This document shows positions 17,667-26,755 of a stretch of 64,000 nucleotides of DNA, piece after piece. A model generated the notes under the pieces. That model was given only the letters and a program-made list of their open reading frames with translations, was not told the origin of the DNA and made no database searches. Origin of the DNA: Actibacterium naphthalenivorans (GTDB taxonomy: Bacteria; Pseudomonadota; Alphaproteobacteria; Rhodobacterales; Rhodobacteraceae); assembly GCF_014196965.1 (NCBI RefSeq), contig NZ_JACIEQ010000001.1:620001-684000 (forward strand), read 5' to 3'. The position numbers and the translations under genes were made by a program. Each line of letters starts with the position of its first letter. The stretch's first letter is position 1.

Positions 17667-17725
17667 ATGCTCAGCGTCCCACAACTATGAGGGTAAATCT
17701 GCGACGGAACGCCCTTGCTCCGTCG
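17654..17725 (-). promoter_or_regulatory. Tandem hexaloop hairpins: candidate NasT (ANTAR) antitermination leader
   Basis: Reading the minus strand, hairpin P1 (17725-17702) has a 9-bp stem cgacggagc/gttccgtcg with loop AAGGGC. Hairpin P2 has stem GAGC/GCTC (17672-17669 and 17662-17659), loop AUAGCC (17668-17663) and a possible GGG/CCC base (17680-17678 with 17656-17654). Both hexaloops have A at position 1 and G at position 4, the signature of ANTAR-protein targets. P2 shares bases with the 5' arm of the terminator at 17610-17666, so the two exclude each other. NasT is encoded just upstream. Confidence 0.72.
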
Positions 17726-17851
17726 ATGCAGAGAAGATGCAGATGCAGCATCCCGACGTCAAGGCGGCCCCGAGCCTGCTTCGCAATTTAGACTTTATTT
17801 AGACGATCGATCGCCACGCGTTTTCGCCACATGCGCAAAAAACGAACACTA

Positions 17852-19024
17852 TTACGCGGATGGATCGAAAATGTAGCCATCGAAAAACGCATCAGGCTCG
17901 AGAATCAGCTTACCGGATTCCGAAGAAACTGCTGATCGATGGTGCAGCGAGCCTTCCAGCTTTTCCGACGCGCCGGGCAGCTCGGCGCCCACGTCGCGCA
18001 GGTTGCGGCGATAGAGATCGCTGCGGAACACATTGCGCGCCGCAGCGGCGGCAGCGGCCTGATCCAGCCCGGTGCGCGCGGCAAGCTGGCCACCGATCCA
18101 CGCCGCCTGCGAGCGCCAGGGAAAGGTCGCGGCGCCCGCGAAGAACTCCAGAAAACCCGGCGTCTCGCGCACCTCGCCGCGGGGCGAGATGACCAGACGG
18201 CCGGTCAGCGAACGCTCGATGATCTCGGCGCCGACATTCACATATTCGGGACGCGCCAGGATTTCCGACACGGTAATGCGGTTGTTGGCATCCCCCAGCC
18301 AGCGCCCGGCGCGCCAGACCGCGCGCATCAGGCGGCTGGTCAGATCCGGTTCGCTTTCGGCCCAGTCGTGGCGGACGGCCAGCACCTTTTCCGGCGCGAA
18401 GGCCCAGATCGCCTTTCCGGGCAGCAACAGCTCGCCCACGCCGGTTTCAACCGCGATCGACCCCCACGGGGCGCCCACGCAAAACGCGTCGATCTCGCCC
18501 GCGGCCATCGCCTCGGCCATCAGCGGCGGCGGCACCGTCTTGACCTGCAGCGCCTGCGGTGCCGACACGCCCAGCGACCCCAGCCAGTGATACAGCAGCT
18601 CGGCATGCATCGAAAACGGGAACGGCACGCCGATGCGGGGCCTTGCGCCCGAGGCCGCGATCAGGGCGCGGCCCGCCGCATGCGCATCCGCGAAATCGAA
18701 GCGGAAACCATTGTCGCGCATCCGTGCCGCCAGATCCCGTGACACGCCGATGGAGTTGCCGTTGACCGACAGCACCATGAGCGCATCGAACCGGGTGGCC
18801 ATCCCCCCCAGCCCGAGCGCCATGGCGACCGGCACCGGCGAGAGCATATGCGCCGCCTCGATCTGGCCCAGCGCCAGCATGTCGCGCAGGGTCGACCAAG
18901 AGGGCGCCGCCGTCAGATCCAGCGCCAGCCCCTCTTCCTCGGCAAAGCCGAACTCATGCGCGATGATCAGCGGCGCGGCATCGACCAGCGGGATGAACCC
19001 CGCGCGCAGGCGTACCGTACTCAT
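17852..19024 (-). CDS. nasS: Nitrate/nitrite sensor NasS (NrtA-like, cytoplasmic)
   Basis: A 390-residue protein homologous to NrtA but with no signal peptide: it begins directly with MSTVRLRAGFIPLVDAAPLI. Shared family motifs are IEAAHMLSPVPVAMALG, LSVNGNSIGVS and FCVGAPWGS. In Paracoccus and Azotobacter, NasS binds NasT when nitrate/nitrite is absent and releases it when ligand is present. The gene overlaps nasT by 4 bases (ATGA), fitting their one-to-one complex. It is followed by the hairpin leader and nrtA, so sensor, effector and RNA target are contiguous. Confidence 0.9.
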   Translation of the reverse strand: MSTVRLRAGFIPLVDAAPLIIAHEFGFAEEEGLALDLTAAPSWSTLRDMLALGQIEAAHMLSPVPVAMALGLGGMATRFDALMVLSVNGNSIGVSRDLAARMRDNGFRFDFADAHAAGRALIAASGARPRIGVPFPFSMHAELLYHWLGSLGVSAPQALQVKTVPPPLMAEAMAAGEIDAFCVGAPWGSIAVETGVGELLLPGKAIWAFAPEKVLAVRHDWAESEPDLTSRLMRAVWRAGRWLGDANNRITVSEILARPEYVNVGAEIIERSLTGRLVISPRGEVRETPGFLEFFAGAATFPWRSQAAWIGGQLAARTGLDQAAAAAAARNVFRSDLYRRNLRDVGAELPGASEKLEGSLHHRSAVSSESGKLILEPDAFFDGYIFDPSA

Positions 19025-19605
19025 GACAGCAGCCCCGCCGCGGTCACCAGCGCCTGCGCCACATCCACCACCTTGCGCCCCTGATCCATTGCCGTCTTGC
19101 GCAGCAATGCATAGGCCTCATCCTCGTCGATCCCCTTGGCCTTCATCAACAGCCCTTTTGCCCGGTCGATCACCTTGCGCTCCTCGAGCGCGCGTTTGGT
19201 CGCCTGCAGCTCGACCCGCATCCGCTGAAACATGTGGAACCGGGCGATGGCGGCATCCATGATCGGCTTGATCCGGTCGGCGCGCATCCCGTCGACCACA
19301 TAGGCCGACACCCCCGCCTCGATCGCGGCCTTGGTCAGGCTGTTGTCGGAACGGTCGACGAACATCGCCACCGGCCGGTCCATCGGGCTGGAGGCCAGCG
19401 TCAGCTCCTCCAGCATGTCGCGCGACGGGTTGGAGACATCCACAAGCACCACATCGGGGTTTCGTTCGGAAATGCGGCGGGCCAGCCCGGTTTCTTCGGA
19501 GATCACGAAGATGTCGAAATCGCCCGCCTCGCGCAGGCTGTCGACGATCAGAAGCGCGCGCTCGCGGTCCTTTTCGACGACAACAATGGAGAGGGCATCG
19601 GGCAT
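19021..19605 (-). CDS. nasT: Nitrate-responsive transcription antiterminator NasT (ANTAR)
   Basis: A 194-residue protein with an N-terminal pseudo-receiver domain (LSIVVVEKDRERALLIVDSLREAG; DVVLVDVSNPSRDM) and a C-terminal ANTAR RNA-binding domain (VIDRAKGLLMKAKGIDEDEAYALLRKTAMDQGRKVVDVA). The start at 19603-19605 (MPDAL) is chosen by domain boundary; in-frame starts 9 and 16 codons upstream are also open. It is predicted to bind the two hexaloop hairpins ahead of nrtA and stop premature termination, while NasS holds it inactive without nitrate. Confidence 0.9.
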   Translation of the reverse strand: MPDALSIVVVEKDRERALLIVDSLREAGDFDIFVISEETGLARRISERNPDVVLVDVSNPSRDMLEELTLASSPMDRPVAMFVDRSDNSLTKAAIEAGVSAYVVDGMRADRIKPIMDAAIARFHMFQRMRVELQATKRALEERKVIDRAKGLLMKAKGIDEDEAYALLRKTAMDQGRKVVDVAQALVTAAGLLS

Positions 19606-19931
19606 GTGGCTTATCTGATCCGTTCGAACCATCGTTTCGCTGCAACTGCACAAATGCGCAACCTGATCACATTTACTGCGGCGTTACGCTGTGCTTCGCA
19701 AGGGCGATCTGCGCATTTCCGGCACGGTTGCGCAAATTCCGTGCAGTTCAACCACCATCGCGCGGTCGATGCCGCCGCGCATCACGCGCGTGCCGTTTCG
19801 GCGGGGTTCCCATGTCGGCATTGCACCCGTGGCGCACGAACCGTAGAAAAACCCTGCGCCGGGGCGGCTCTGCCCCGCGCGACCTGAGGTTCCGCCGGCA
19901 CGATGGCGGCACGGCCAGCGAGGAAGACGAC
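19606..19931. promoter_or_regulatory. Divergent promoter region between nasT and the epimerase gene
   Basis: No gene is supported in these 326 bases. The palindrome TGCGCA occurs three times close together (19655-19660, 19710-19715, 19729-19734) on the nasT side, and once more at 17832-17837 just upstream of the nrtA leader. These could be binding sites for a nitrogen regulator or chance in GC-rich DNA. GAGGAAG at the right end is the ribosome site of the epimerase gene. Confidence 0.4.
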
Positions 19932-20957
19932 ATGCGTACGGCACTGGTAACGGGATCGGCCGGTTTCATCGGCTATTACACCGCCAAGCGGCTGCTGGAC
20001 GACGGGTTCCGCGTGATCGGCCTTGATGCGATGACGGATTACTACGATGTCGCGCTCAAGCAGCGGCGGCACGACATGCTGATGCACTACCCGGGCTTCC
20101 AGGCCGTCATCGGCCGGGTCGAGGAGCCGGGGCTGTTGCTCGGGCTGTTCGAAACCCACCGCCCCGAGGTGGTCATCCATCTGGCCGCGCAGGCCGGGGT
20201 GCGCTATTCGATAGAGGCCCCCCGCGCCTATCTGGAATCGAACATCACCGGCACGTTCGACCTGCTCGAAGCCGCGCGGGCCTTTCCGCCGGCGCATATG
20301 CTTCTGGCCTCCACCTCTTCGGTCTACGGCGCCAACACCGACATGCCCTATACCGAGACCGACAAGGCCGATCACCAGATGTCATTCTACGCCGCGACCA
20401 AGAAGGCAACGGAATCTATGGCGCATTCCTATGCGCATCTGTTCGATCTGCCGGTGACGATGTTCCGCTTCTTCACCGTCTACGGCCCCTGGGGCCGCCC
20501 CGACATGGCGCCCTACAAGTTCACCAGCGCCATCCTCGAAGGCCGGAAGATCGACGTATATAACTACGGTGACATGAAGCGCGATTTCACCTATGTCGAG
20601 GATCTGGTCGAAGGCATTCGCCTGCTGATCGACACGGTGCCGCGCCGGCCCGCGATGGGCGAACACCCCGAACCGGGCGACAGCCTGTCGCCGGTCGCGC
20701 CCTGGCGGGTGATCAACATCGGCAATTCCGACGCGGTACAACTGACCGATTTCATCGCGGCAATCGAAGAGGCGACCGGACGCAAGGCCAAATGCAACCT
20801 GATGCCGATTCAGCCCGGCGACGTGCCCGCGACCTGGGCGAATGCCGAGTTGCTGAAAAAGCTGACAGGCTATGCCCCGAAAACCACCGTGCGTGAGGGA
20901 ATGGCGCGGTTCGTGGAGTGGTACCGCGAATATTACGGCGCGGCGCAGGAAAGATGA
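19932..20957 (+). CDS. NAD-dependent UDP-sugar epimerase (UDP-glucuronate 4-epimerase-like)
   Basis: A 341-residue extended SDR. Motifs: TGSAGFIGYYTAKRLL (NAD site), HLAAQAGVRYSIEAPRAYLESN, STSSVYGAN and the YAATKKATE catalytic Tyr/Lys, then FRFFTVYGPWGRPDMA. This pattern matches CapI/LspL-type UDP-glucuronate 4-epimerases. ATG at 19932 has GAGGAAG 8 bases upstream; the longer open frame has no homology. It precedes manC and manB on the same strand and probably feeds galacturonate or a related sugar into surface polysaccharide. Confidence 0.87.
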   Translation: MRTALVTGSAGFIGYYTAKRLLDDGFRVIGLDAMTDYYDVALKQRRHDMLMHYPGFQAVIGRVEEPGLLLGLFETHRPEVVIHLAAQAGVRYSIEAPRAYLESNITGTFDLLEAARAFPPAHMLLASTSSVYGANTDMPYTETDKADHQMSFYAATKKATESMAHSYAHLFDLPVTMFRFFTVYGPWGRPDMAPYKFTSAILEGRKIDVYNYGDMKRDFTYVEDLVEGIRLLIDTVPRRPAMGEHPEPGDSLSPVAPWRVINIGNSDAVQLTDFIAAIEEATGRKAKCNLMPIQPGDVPATWANAELLKKLTGYAPKTTVREGMARFVEWYREYYGAAQER

Positions 20958-21065
20958 GCGGCGGCGGCCAAGGGCCCACCCCCGTCTACAAACAGCCTTG
21001 AGACCGTCACAAACTCTGCCTACTAATTTTTCACGTGACCGTAAAATTCGATAGGGACTAGGTAA

Positions 21066-22499
21066 TTGCAGCTAACTCCGGTTCTTCTTTGTGGCGGCTC
21101 CGGCACGCGTTTGTGGCCCCTGTCGCGCAAGAGTTATCCCAAACAATTCGCCCGGCTGTTGGGCCAGGAAACGCTGTTTCAGGCCTCTGCCCGCAGACTG
21201 GCCGGGCAGGACGCGCAATTATCCTTCACCCCGCCGATGGTTCTTACGAATTCCGATTTCCGCTTCATCGTGACCGAACAGCTTTCCGAAATCGGCATCG
21301 ACCCCGGCGCCATCCTGATCGAACCGCAGGGGCGCAACACCGCGCCGGCGGTTCTGGCGGCGGCGCTGCATCTGATGAAATCCGATCCCGATGCGGTGAT
21401 GCTGGTCGCGCCCTCCGATCATGTGGTGCCCGATGTCGCCGCCTTTCATACCGCCGTGACCGCGGGGCTCGAGGCGGTGAAACGCGGCGATCTGGTCACC
21501 TTCGGCATCTCCCCCGACCGCGCCGAAACCGGCTATGGCTATCTGGAGCTGAGCGCCGCGCCGGACGGGTCGGGCGCTCCCGTCAGCCTGGGCCGTTTCG
21601 TGGAAAAGCCGGATGCCGACAAGGCCGCCGCGATGCTGGCCGCCGGGAACTTCCTGTGGAACGCCGGCATCTTCCTGTTTTCCGCGCGTGATATCGTGGC
21701 CGCCTTCAAGGCCCATGCCGCTGGCCTGATCGGTCCGGTCGGGGCCGCTGTGGACAGCGCGAAGGCCGATCTGGGCTTTCTGCGTCTCGCCCCCGACGCA
21801 TGGTCGCAGGCCGAGGATATTTCGATCGACTACGCGGTGATGGAAAAGGCCAAGAACCTCTCCGTCGTTCCCTTTTCAAGCGCCTGGTCGGATCTGGGCG
21901 GCTGGGATGCGGTCTGGCGCGAAACCGGCCCGGATGGCGAAGGCGTCGCCACCAGCGGCGAATCCACCGCGATCGATTGTCACAACACCCTGCTGCGCTC
22001 GGAATCCGATACGCTGGAGCTTGTCGGGATCGGGCTGGAAAACATCATGGCCGTTGCCATGCCCGATGCCGTGCTTGTCGCCGACATGAGCCGCGCGCAG
22101 GACGTCAAGCTGGCCGTCTCGGCGCTCAAGGGCAAGGCGGCGAAACAGGCCGAACAGTTCCCGCGCGATCACCGCCCCTGGGGCTGGTTCGAAAGCCTGG
22201 TTGTCGGCAACCGGTTTCAGGTCAAGCGGATCGTCGTACACCCCGGCGCCGCCCTGAGCCTGCAAAGCCATGTTCACCGGTCCGAGCACTGGATCGTGGT
22301 GGAAGGCACCGCCAAGGTCACCATCGACGATGAGGTCACGCTGGTGACCGAGAACCAGTCGGTCTATATCCCGCTGGGCGCGATCCACCGGATGGAGAAC
22401 CCCGGCAAGGTGCCGATGGTGCTGATCGAGGTGCAGACCGGCTCCTATCTGGGCGAAGACGATATCATCCGCTACGAAGACGTCTATGCGCGGAACTGA
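21066..22499 (+). CDS. manC: Mannose-1-phosphate guanylyltransferase / mannose-6-phosphate isomerase
   Basis: A 477-residue bifunctional enzyme (ManC/AlgA/CpsB type) making GDP-mannose and interconverting mannose-6-P and fructose-6-P. The N-terminal pyrophosphorylase has VLLCGGSGTRLWPLSRKSYPKQF, VAPSDHV and FVEKPD. The C-terminal cupin type II isomerase has RPWGWFESL, FQVKRIVVHPGAALSLQSH and HWIVVEGTAKVT. It starts with TTG at 21066, the only start keeping the complete N-terminal strand. It pairs with manB 66 bases downstream. Confidence 0.93.
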   Translation: MQLTPVLLCGGSGTRLWPLSRKSYPKQFARLLGQETLFQASARRLAGQDAQLSFTPPMVLTNSDFRFIVTEQLSEIGIDPGAILIEPQGRNTAPAVLAAALHLMKSDPDAVMLVAPSDHVVPDVAAFHTAVTAGLEAVKRGDLVTFGISPDRAETGYGYLELSAAPDGSGAPVSLGRFVEKPDADKAAAMLAAGNFLWNAGIFLFSARDIVAAFKAHAAGLIGPVGAAVDSAKADLGFLRLAPDAWSQAEDISIDYAVMEKAKNLSVVPFSSAWSDLGGWDAVWRETGPDGEGVATSGESTAIDCHNTLLRSESDTLELVGIGLENIMAVAMPDAVLVADMSRAQDVKLAVSALKGKAAKQAEQFPRDHRPWGWFESLVVGNRFQVKRIVVHPGAALSLQSHVHRSEHWIVVEGTAKVTIDDEVTLVTENQSVYIPLGAIHRMENPGKVPMVLIEVQTGSYLGEDDIIRYEDVYARN

Positions 22500-22565
22500 A
22501 CCCGGATGTCAGGGCGCGGCGGCGCCTCGCTCCGATCTGCTTTTCTGCCACCGGGAGGTATGACA

Positions 22566-23939
22566 TTGCCCAGGCTCACCTGTTTCAAAAGCTATGACGT
22601 TCGCGGAGAGCTTGGTGTCGATTTCGATGCTGGCATCGCCTATCGGATCGGCCGGGGCTTTGCCCGCGCGATGGTTCCGGGCAGCGTTGTCGTGGGGCGT
22701 GATTGCCGCGCCAGCAGTGCCGAGCTGCAGGATGCGCTGGTCGAAGGGCTGCGCGACGAAGGCGTCGATGTGATCGACCTGGGCCTGTGCGGCACCGAAG
22801 AGGTCTATTTCGCCACGACCCATTTCAATGCGGGCGGCGGGCTGACGGTCACCGCTTCGCACAACCCGATCAACTTCAACGGCATCAAGATGGTCCAGTC
22901 CGGTTCGCGCCCGATTTCCAGCGCCGACGGGCTGCAAGCCATCCACGATCTCGCCGCTGCCGACAAGTTCGGCCCCGTGGCCGAAAAGCGCGGCAGCCTG
23001 CGGCAGGACAATCCGCGCGGTGCCTATGCCGCGCGCGTTCTGTCGTTCATCGATCCGGCCAGGCTGCGCCCGCTGAAGGTTCTGGTGAATGCCGGCAACG
23101 GCGCCGCCGGCCCCACGTTCGATGCGCTGGCCGATGCGCTGGCCGCCGCCGGCGCACCGCTGGAGTTCGTGCGGCTGCACCACACGCCCGACGGCAGCTT
23201 TCCCAACGGCATCCCCAACCCGCTGCTGCCCGAGAACCAGCCGGTCACCGGCGACGCGGTGCGCGAAAGCGGCGCCGATATCGGTGTCGCCTGGGATGGC
23301 GATTTCGACCGTTGCTTTCTCTTCGATGAAACCGGCACCTTCATCGACGGCGAATATATCGTCGGCCTTCTTGCCACCGCCTTTCTGGAAAAGGAGCCGG
23401 GCGCGAAGATCGTCCATGATCCCCGCGTCGTCTGGAACACGCGCAGCATTGTCGCCGACATGGGCGGCGAGGCGGTGGTTTCCAAAACCGGCCATGCGTT
23501 CGTGAAGGCCACCATGCGCCGCGTCGATGCGGCCTATGGCGGCGAGATGTCGGCGCATCACTATTTCCGCAACTTCATGTATTGCGACAGCGGCATGATC
23601 CCATGGCTTCTGGTGGTCGAGCATATGGCCAGCACCGGCCGCCCCCTCTCCGCCCTGATCGCCGAAATGAAAAGCCGCTTCCCCTCGTCCGGCGAGATCA
23701 ATTTCCGGCTGGATGATCCGGGTGCCGCGATGGCGGCGGTGGATGCGCGCTATACCCCCGAGGCCCGCACCGTCGACCGGCTGGACGGGCTGAGCCTGGA
23801 GTTCACCGACTGGCGCGTGAACCTGCGCAAATCGAACACCGAGCCGCTGCTGCGCCTGAACGTGGAAACGGCGGGCGACAGGGCGCTTCTGGCCCGGCGG
23901 GTCGATGAAATCCGCGCGCTTGTGACCGAGGCGCGATGA
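22566..23939 (+). CDS. manB: Phosphomannomutase
   Basis: A 457-residue alpha-D-phosphohexomutase of the ManB/CpsG branch that converts mannose-6-P to mannose-1-P. Motifs: CFKSYDVRGELG, the phosphoserine loop TASHNPINFNGIK, metal site DGDFDRCF and GEMSAHHYF (sugar recognition), with C-terminal RKSNTEPLLRLN. The TTG at 22566 is preferred: GGGAGG at 22553-22558 sits 7 bases before it, but only 1 base before the ATG at 22560. The protein then starts near PRLTCFK, like E. coli CpsG. With manC it forms the GDP-mannose branch. Confidence 0.92.
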   Translation: MPRLTCFKSYDVRGELGVDFDAGIAYRIGRGFARAMVPGSVVVGRDCRASSAELQDALVEGLRDEGVDVIDLGLCGTEEVYFATTHFNAGGGLTVTASHNPINFNGIKMVQSGSRPISSADGLQAIHDLAAADKFGPVAEKRGSLRQDNPRGAYAARVLSFIDPARLRPLKVLVNAGNGAAGPTFDALADALAAAGAPLEFVRLHHTPDGSFPNGIPNPLLPENQPVTGDAVRESGADIGVAWDGDFDRCFLFDETGTFIDGEYIVGLLATAFLEKEPGAKIVHDPRVVWNTRSIVADMGGEAVVSKTGHAFVKATMRRVDAAYGGEMSAHHYFRNFMYCDSGMIPWLLVVEHMASTGRPLSALIAEMKSRFPSSGEINFRLDDPGAAMAAVDARYTPEARTVDRLDGLSLEFTDWRVNLRKSNTEPLLRLNVETAGDRALLARRVDEIRALVTEAR

Positions 23940-23990
23940 CGCCCGCCCCGCCCATGGACACGGGCCGTTCCGCTACCATATGACTGTGTC

Positions 23991-24743
23991 ATGAGCCTGC
24001 TGAACCGCTTGTTTTCCGCGCTGTCCGCCCAGAAGGAGAGCGTTGGGATGCCCCCGCCCGCGCCGGATGCGGCCTTCTTCGCCATCGGCGACATCCACGG
24101 GCGCGACGACCTTCTCGCGCGGCTGCTGGACAAGATCGCCCATGCGCAATCGACCGGGCCCATCATCTGTGTGGGCGACTATATCGACCGGGGCGAAGAC
24201 AGCGCCGGGGTGCTGCGCCGGCTGATGGCGCTTGGCCCGGGCATCACCTGCCTGATGGGCAATCACGAGGATATGCTGATCCGGTTTCTTGACATGCCCG
24301 CCGAAAACGGCGCGCGCTGGCTGCGCAACGGCGGGCTGCAGACGATGGCGAGCTTCGGCATCGGCAATGTCACCGAAAGCAGCAGCGCCGACGAGTTGAC
24401 GGACGCGCGTGACAGGCTGCGCGCGGCGATGGGCGAACCGCTGGAACGCTGGCTGCGCGCGCTGCCCACGCGTTGGCAAAGCGGCAATGTGGCGGTGGTG
24501 CACGCCGGGGCCGACCCCGCCCTGCCGCTGGATGTGCAGACGCCCGAAACGCTGATCTGGGGGCATCCCGATTTTGCAAAACGTGCCCGCGCCGACGGAA
24601 TCTGGATCGTTCACGGCCATACGATGGTTGACGATCCCGTGGCCGTGGCGGGCCGCATTTCGATAGACACCGGCGCCTACGCCACCGGGCGCCTGACGGC
24701 GGCCCATGTGGCCGCCGACGGGCTGCGGTTTCTGCAGGCCTGA
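23991..24743 (+). CDS. Metallophosphoesterase, serine/threonine protein phosphatase-like
   Basis: A 250-residue calcineurin-like phosphoesterase with the complete two-metal set: GDIHGRDD, GDYIDRGEDS, GNHEDM, then a histidine in VVHAGAD and VHGHTM. It belongs to the PrpA/ApaH-like branch with single-domain architecture and is cytoplasmic. The ATG at 23991 lies 51 bases after manB on the same strand, so co-transcription is possible. In some alphaproteobacteria such genes lie beside polysaccharide genes. Substrate (phosphoprotein or dinucleotide) cannot be told. It ends 11 bases from the convergent oxygenase gene. Confidence 0.85.
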   Translation: MSLLNRLFSALSAQKESVGMPPPAPDAAFFAIGDIHGRDDLLARLLDKIAHAQSTGPIICVGDYIDRGEDSAGVLRRLMALGPGITCLMGNHEDMLIRFLDMPAENGARWLRNGGLQTMASFGIGNVTESSSADELTDARDRLRAAMGEPLERWLRALPTRWQSGNVAVVHAGADPALPLDVQTPETLIWGHPDFAKRARADGIWIVHGHTMVDDPVAVAGRISIDTGAYATGRLTAAHVAADGLRFLQA

Positions 24744-24754
24744 GGCCGCCGCCG

Positions 24755-25732
24755 CTACGCTTTGAAATTCGCGCCCAGCCTCTGAAGGATGTAATCCTTC
24801 GCCGTGATCGGCGCGTAGCGCTTTTGCGGCCCTTCGATCACCGTGTCGGTATTGCCCTGGCAGAAGAACGCGATGGAATAGCGCGGCCCCATGTATTCGC
24901 CCGGTTTCGGCATCCGCACCCGGTGCAGGGTCGACAGCAGCGTGTCATCGCTCCAGCGCATCAGCATGTCGCCGATATTGCAGGTCACGATACCGGGCAG
25001 CGGCGGCACGTCTGTCCAGGCCAGTTCGTCCGCTTCCTTGCCGGGGCACAGCTGCAGCCCGCCCTGCCCTTCGCGCTGATGCAGAAGGGTCAGACAATCG
25101 AAATCAGTATGGGCGCCGGCGCGCCAGAATTCGAAATCCTCGGGCTTGGCGCCCTCCATCTCCAGATAATGGATCAGCCGCAGGGTGGATTGATACTCGG
25201 GCACCAACGGGTCATGCCCTTCGGTGAAGAAATCCGGGCCAAAACCCAGCTTGTCGGCAAAACACGAAAGCACCTTCATGCCGAGCGCCCAGTTTTCCCG
25301 CTCGAAGGCCAGCATCGTCGCCTTGAACCCCGGCAGCTCCGCGCCGGTGGGCCACAGGCCCGACATGCGCGGCAGGGTGATCTGATAGCTTTCCTTCTGA
25401 TCCGCCGTCCCGGTGGAGGGGCGCACCTGGGCCTTGTATTCCCAGCCCGCGTTGGTGCCCGGCTTCAGCGGATATTGCGCCTTGGTCGCACCCTCCAGCC
25501 CGAAGAACCCTTCGGACATGGCAAAGGCATCGTCGATCAGGCCTTGCGGAATGCCGTGGTTTTCAAGCTGGAAAAACCCGATTTCGGTCGCCGCGCGCCA
25601 TAGCGCCTCGGTGATCTCCGGTTTGCGGGCATAAAAATCCGACATGTCGATGCGCGGGGTATCGCGATGCACCTCCACGCCCTTGCCGCCGATCCGGGCC
25701 TCCTGGTTCAGTTCCTTCATCGCATAGCTCAT
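24755..25732 (-). CDS. Isopenicillin-N-synthase-family Fe(II)/2-oxoglutarate-type oxygenase (first copy)
   Basis: About 325 residues. N-terminal DIOX_N region (TPRIDMSDFYARKPEI, IGFFQLENHGIPQ) and a C-terminal double-stranded beta-helix with the iron triad: HTD in GAHTDFDCLTLLHQ and the distal His in LSTLHRVRMP, followed by RYSIAFF, the R-x-S pair that usually binds 2-oxoglutarate. ATG at 25730-25732 is chosen because GGAG lies 6 bases upstream; start codons up to 5 codons earlier are open. It is separated by 237 bases from the operon upstream and has a homologue at 26752-27669. The substrate is unknown. Confidence 0.85.
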   Translation of the reverse strand: MSYAMKELNQEARIGGKGVEVHRDTPRIDMSDFYARKPEITEALWRAATEIGFFQLENHGIPQGLIDDAFAMSEGFFGLEGATKAQYPLKPGTNAGWEYKAQVRPSTGTADQKESYQITLPRMSGLWPTGAELPGFKATMLAFERENWALGMKVLSCFADKLGFGPDFFTEGHDPLVPEYQSTLRLIHYLEMEGAKPEDFEFWRAGAHTDFDCLTLLHQREGQGGLQLCPGKEADELAWTDVPPLPGIVTCNIGDMLMRWSDDTLLSTLHRVRMPKPGEYMGPRYSIAFFCQGNTDTVIEGPQKRYAPITAKDYILQRLGANFKA

Positions 25733-25969
25733 GGCCATCTCCATCATGGGTGCCGGGGCGGAACGGAATGCGTGCGGGGTGGCCCGGAAGCATGCGCATC
25801 GGTTCGCCTTGCGGCTGGGTTAAACCAATGAGCAATGTCTGACGCTGCCGCGCCTCCTGCTTCTACTCGAAAGCCAGAATAGCATCGCGCTGCTGTCGGG
25901 CCAAGCGCGCCCGCGTTTGCGCCCCGCCCGAACAGGCGCTTTGACCACGCCATAAGCAGCCCTGCCGCT

Positions 25970-26755
25970 TTAGCGGGCGGTCGGCGCGAACCCGTCCAGC
26001 GGCAGGTCACGTACCTTGCGCAGCAATTCGACGAACCCCGCCACCTGATGCGCGCAGGTCTCGCGGCCCTTGGCCGCCGTGGCCAGCGAGGCATCACCGA
26101 CCGTGCCCGCCGGGTTCAGATCGCTCGACACCCAGCCATATGACACCGGCCCGATGGGCGAGATCGGCGCGCCCTCGGCGCTGGAGGCGAAATTCCGCGC
26201 CTCGGCCATGTCCACGGCTTCGGGGCGGAACGCCAGCATCAGTGAGGTTTCCACATCGCCACCATGAATGCCGAAGGCGCGCTCATGCGTCGAATACATC
26301 CCCTCGGGGTGGCCGAAGGCGCCCCATTGGCATTTCACCGCCAGCATCCCCGCCTGCACCCGCAGCTCACGCGACAGGATCGAGATCAGATCGAGATTGC
26401 CGCCGTGGCTGTTGACGATCACCAGCTTGCGCAGCCCCGCGCGCGCCACCGAAAGACCGATATCCGTCCACACCCGCAGCGCGTTTTCTGCGCTCAGCGT
26501 CAGGGTGCCGGGGGCGTGGAGATGTTCATTCGACTTGCCCACCGCCTGCACCGGCAGGATCAGGATGTTCAGATCCTCCGGGCAGGTGGAACGCAGCTGC
26601 GCCAGCATCCCCTCGGCGATCATCGTATCGGTGCCCGTGGGCAGGTGCGGCCCGTGCTGTTCGATCGCCGCCGTGGGCAGAATGGCGATGGTGGTCGCCG
26701 GATCCATGCCGGCGAATTCGGTGGTGCGGTGCTGGGCCCAGTCAAGGCGTCTCAT
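25970..26755 (-). CDS. Creatininase-family amidohydrolase
   Basis: A 261-residue member of the creatininase/FAPy-deformylase family. Metal and active-site motifs are IEQHGPHLPTGTD, NEHLHAPGTLTLS, NSHGGNLDL, and GDVETSLML. The family hydrolyses cyclic or formyl amides (creatinine to creatine; Fe-guanine-type formamidopyrimidines in riboflavin synthesis). Its ATG overlaps the preceding oxygenase stop by 4 bases. In this operon, with an amidohydrolase and oxygenases, it probably opens or trims a nitrogen heterocycle. It is not beside mycofactocin genes, so MftE is excluded. Confidence 0.85.
   Translation of the reverse strand: MRRLDWAQHRTTEFAGMDPATTIAILPTAAIEQHGPHLPTGTDTMIAEGMLAQLRSTCPEDLNILILPVQAVGKSNEHLHAPGTLTLSAENALRVWTDIGLSVARAGLRKLVIVNSHGGNLDLISILSRELRVQAGMLAVKCQWGAFGHPEGMYSTHERAFGIHGGDVETSLMLAFRPEAVDMAEARNFASSAEGAPISPIGPVSYGWVSSDLNPAGTVGDASLATAAKGRETCAHQVAGFVELLRKVRDLPLDGFAPTAR

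Noticed and set aside
25970-26755. Mycofactocin creatininase MftE
   Set aside because: None of the other mycofactocin genes (precursor, radical SAM enzyme, glycosyltransferase) is nearby.
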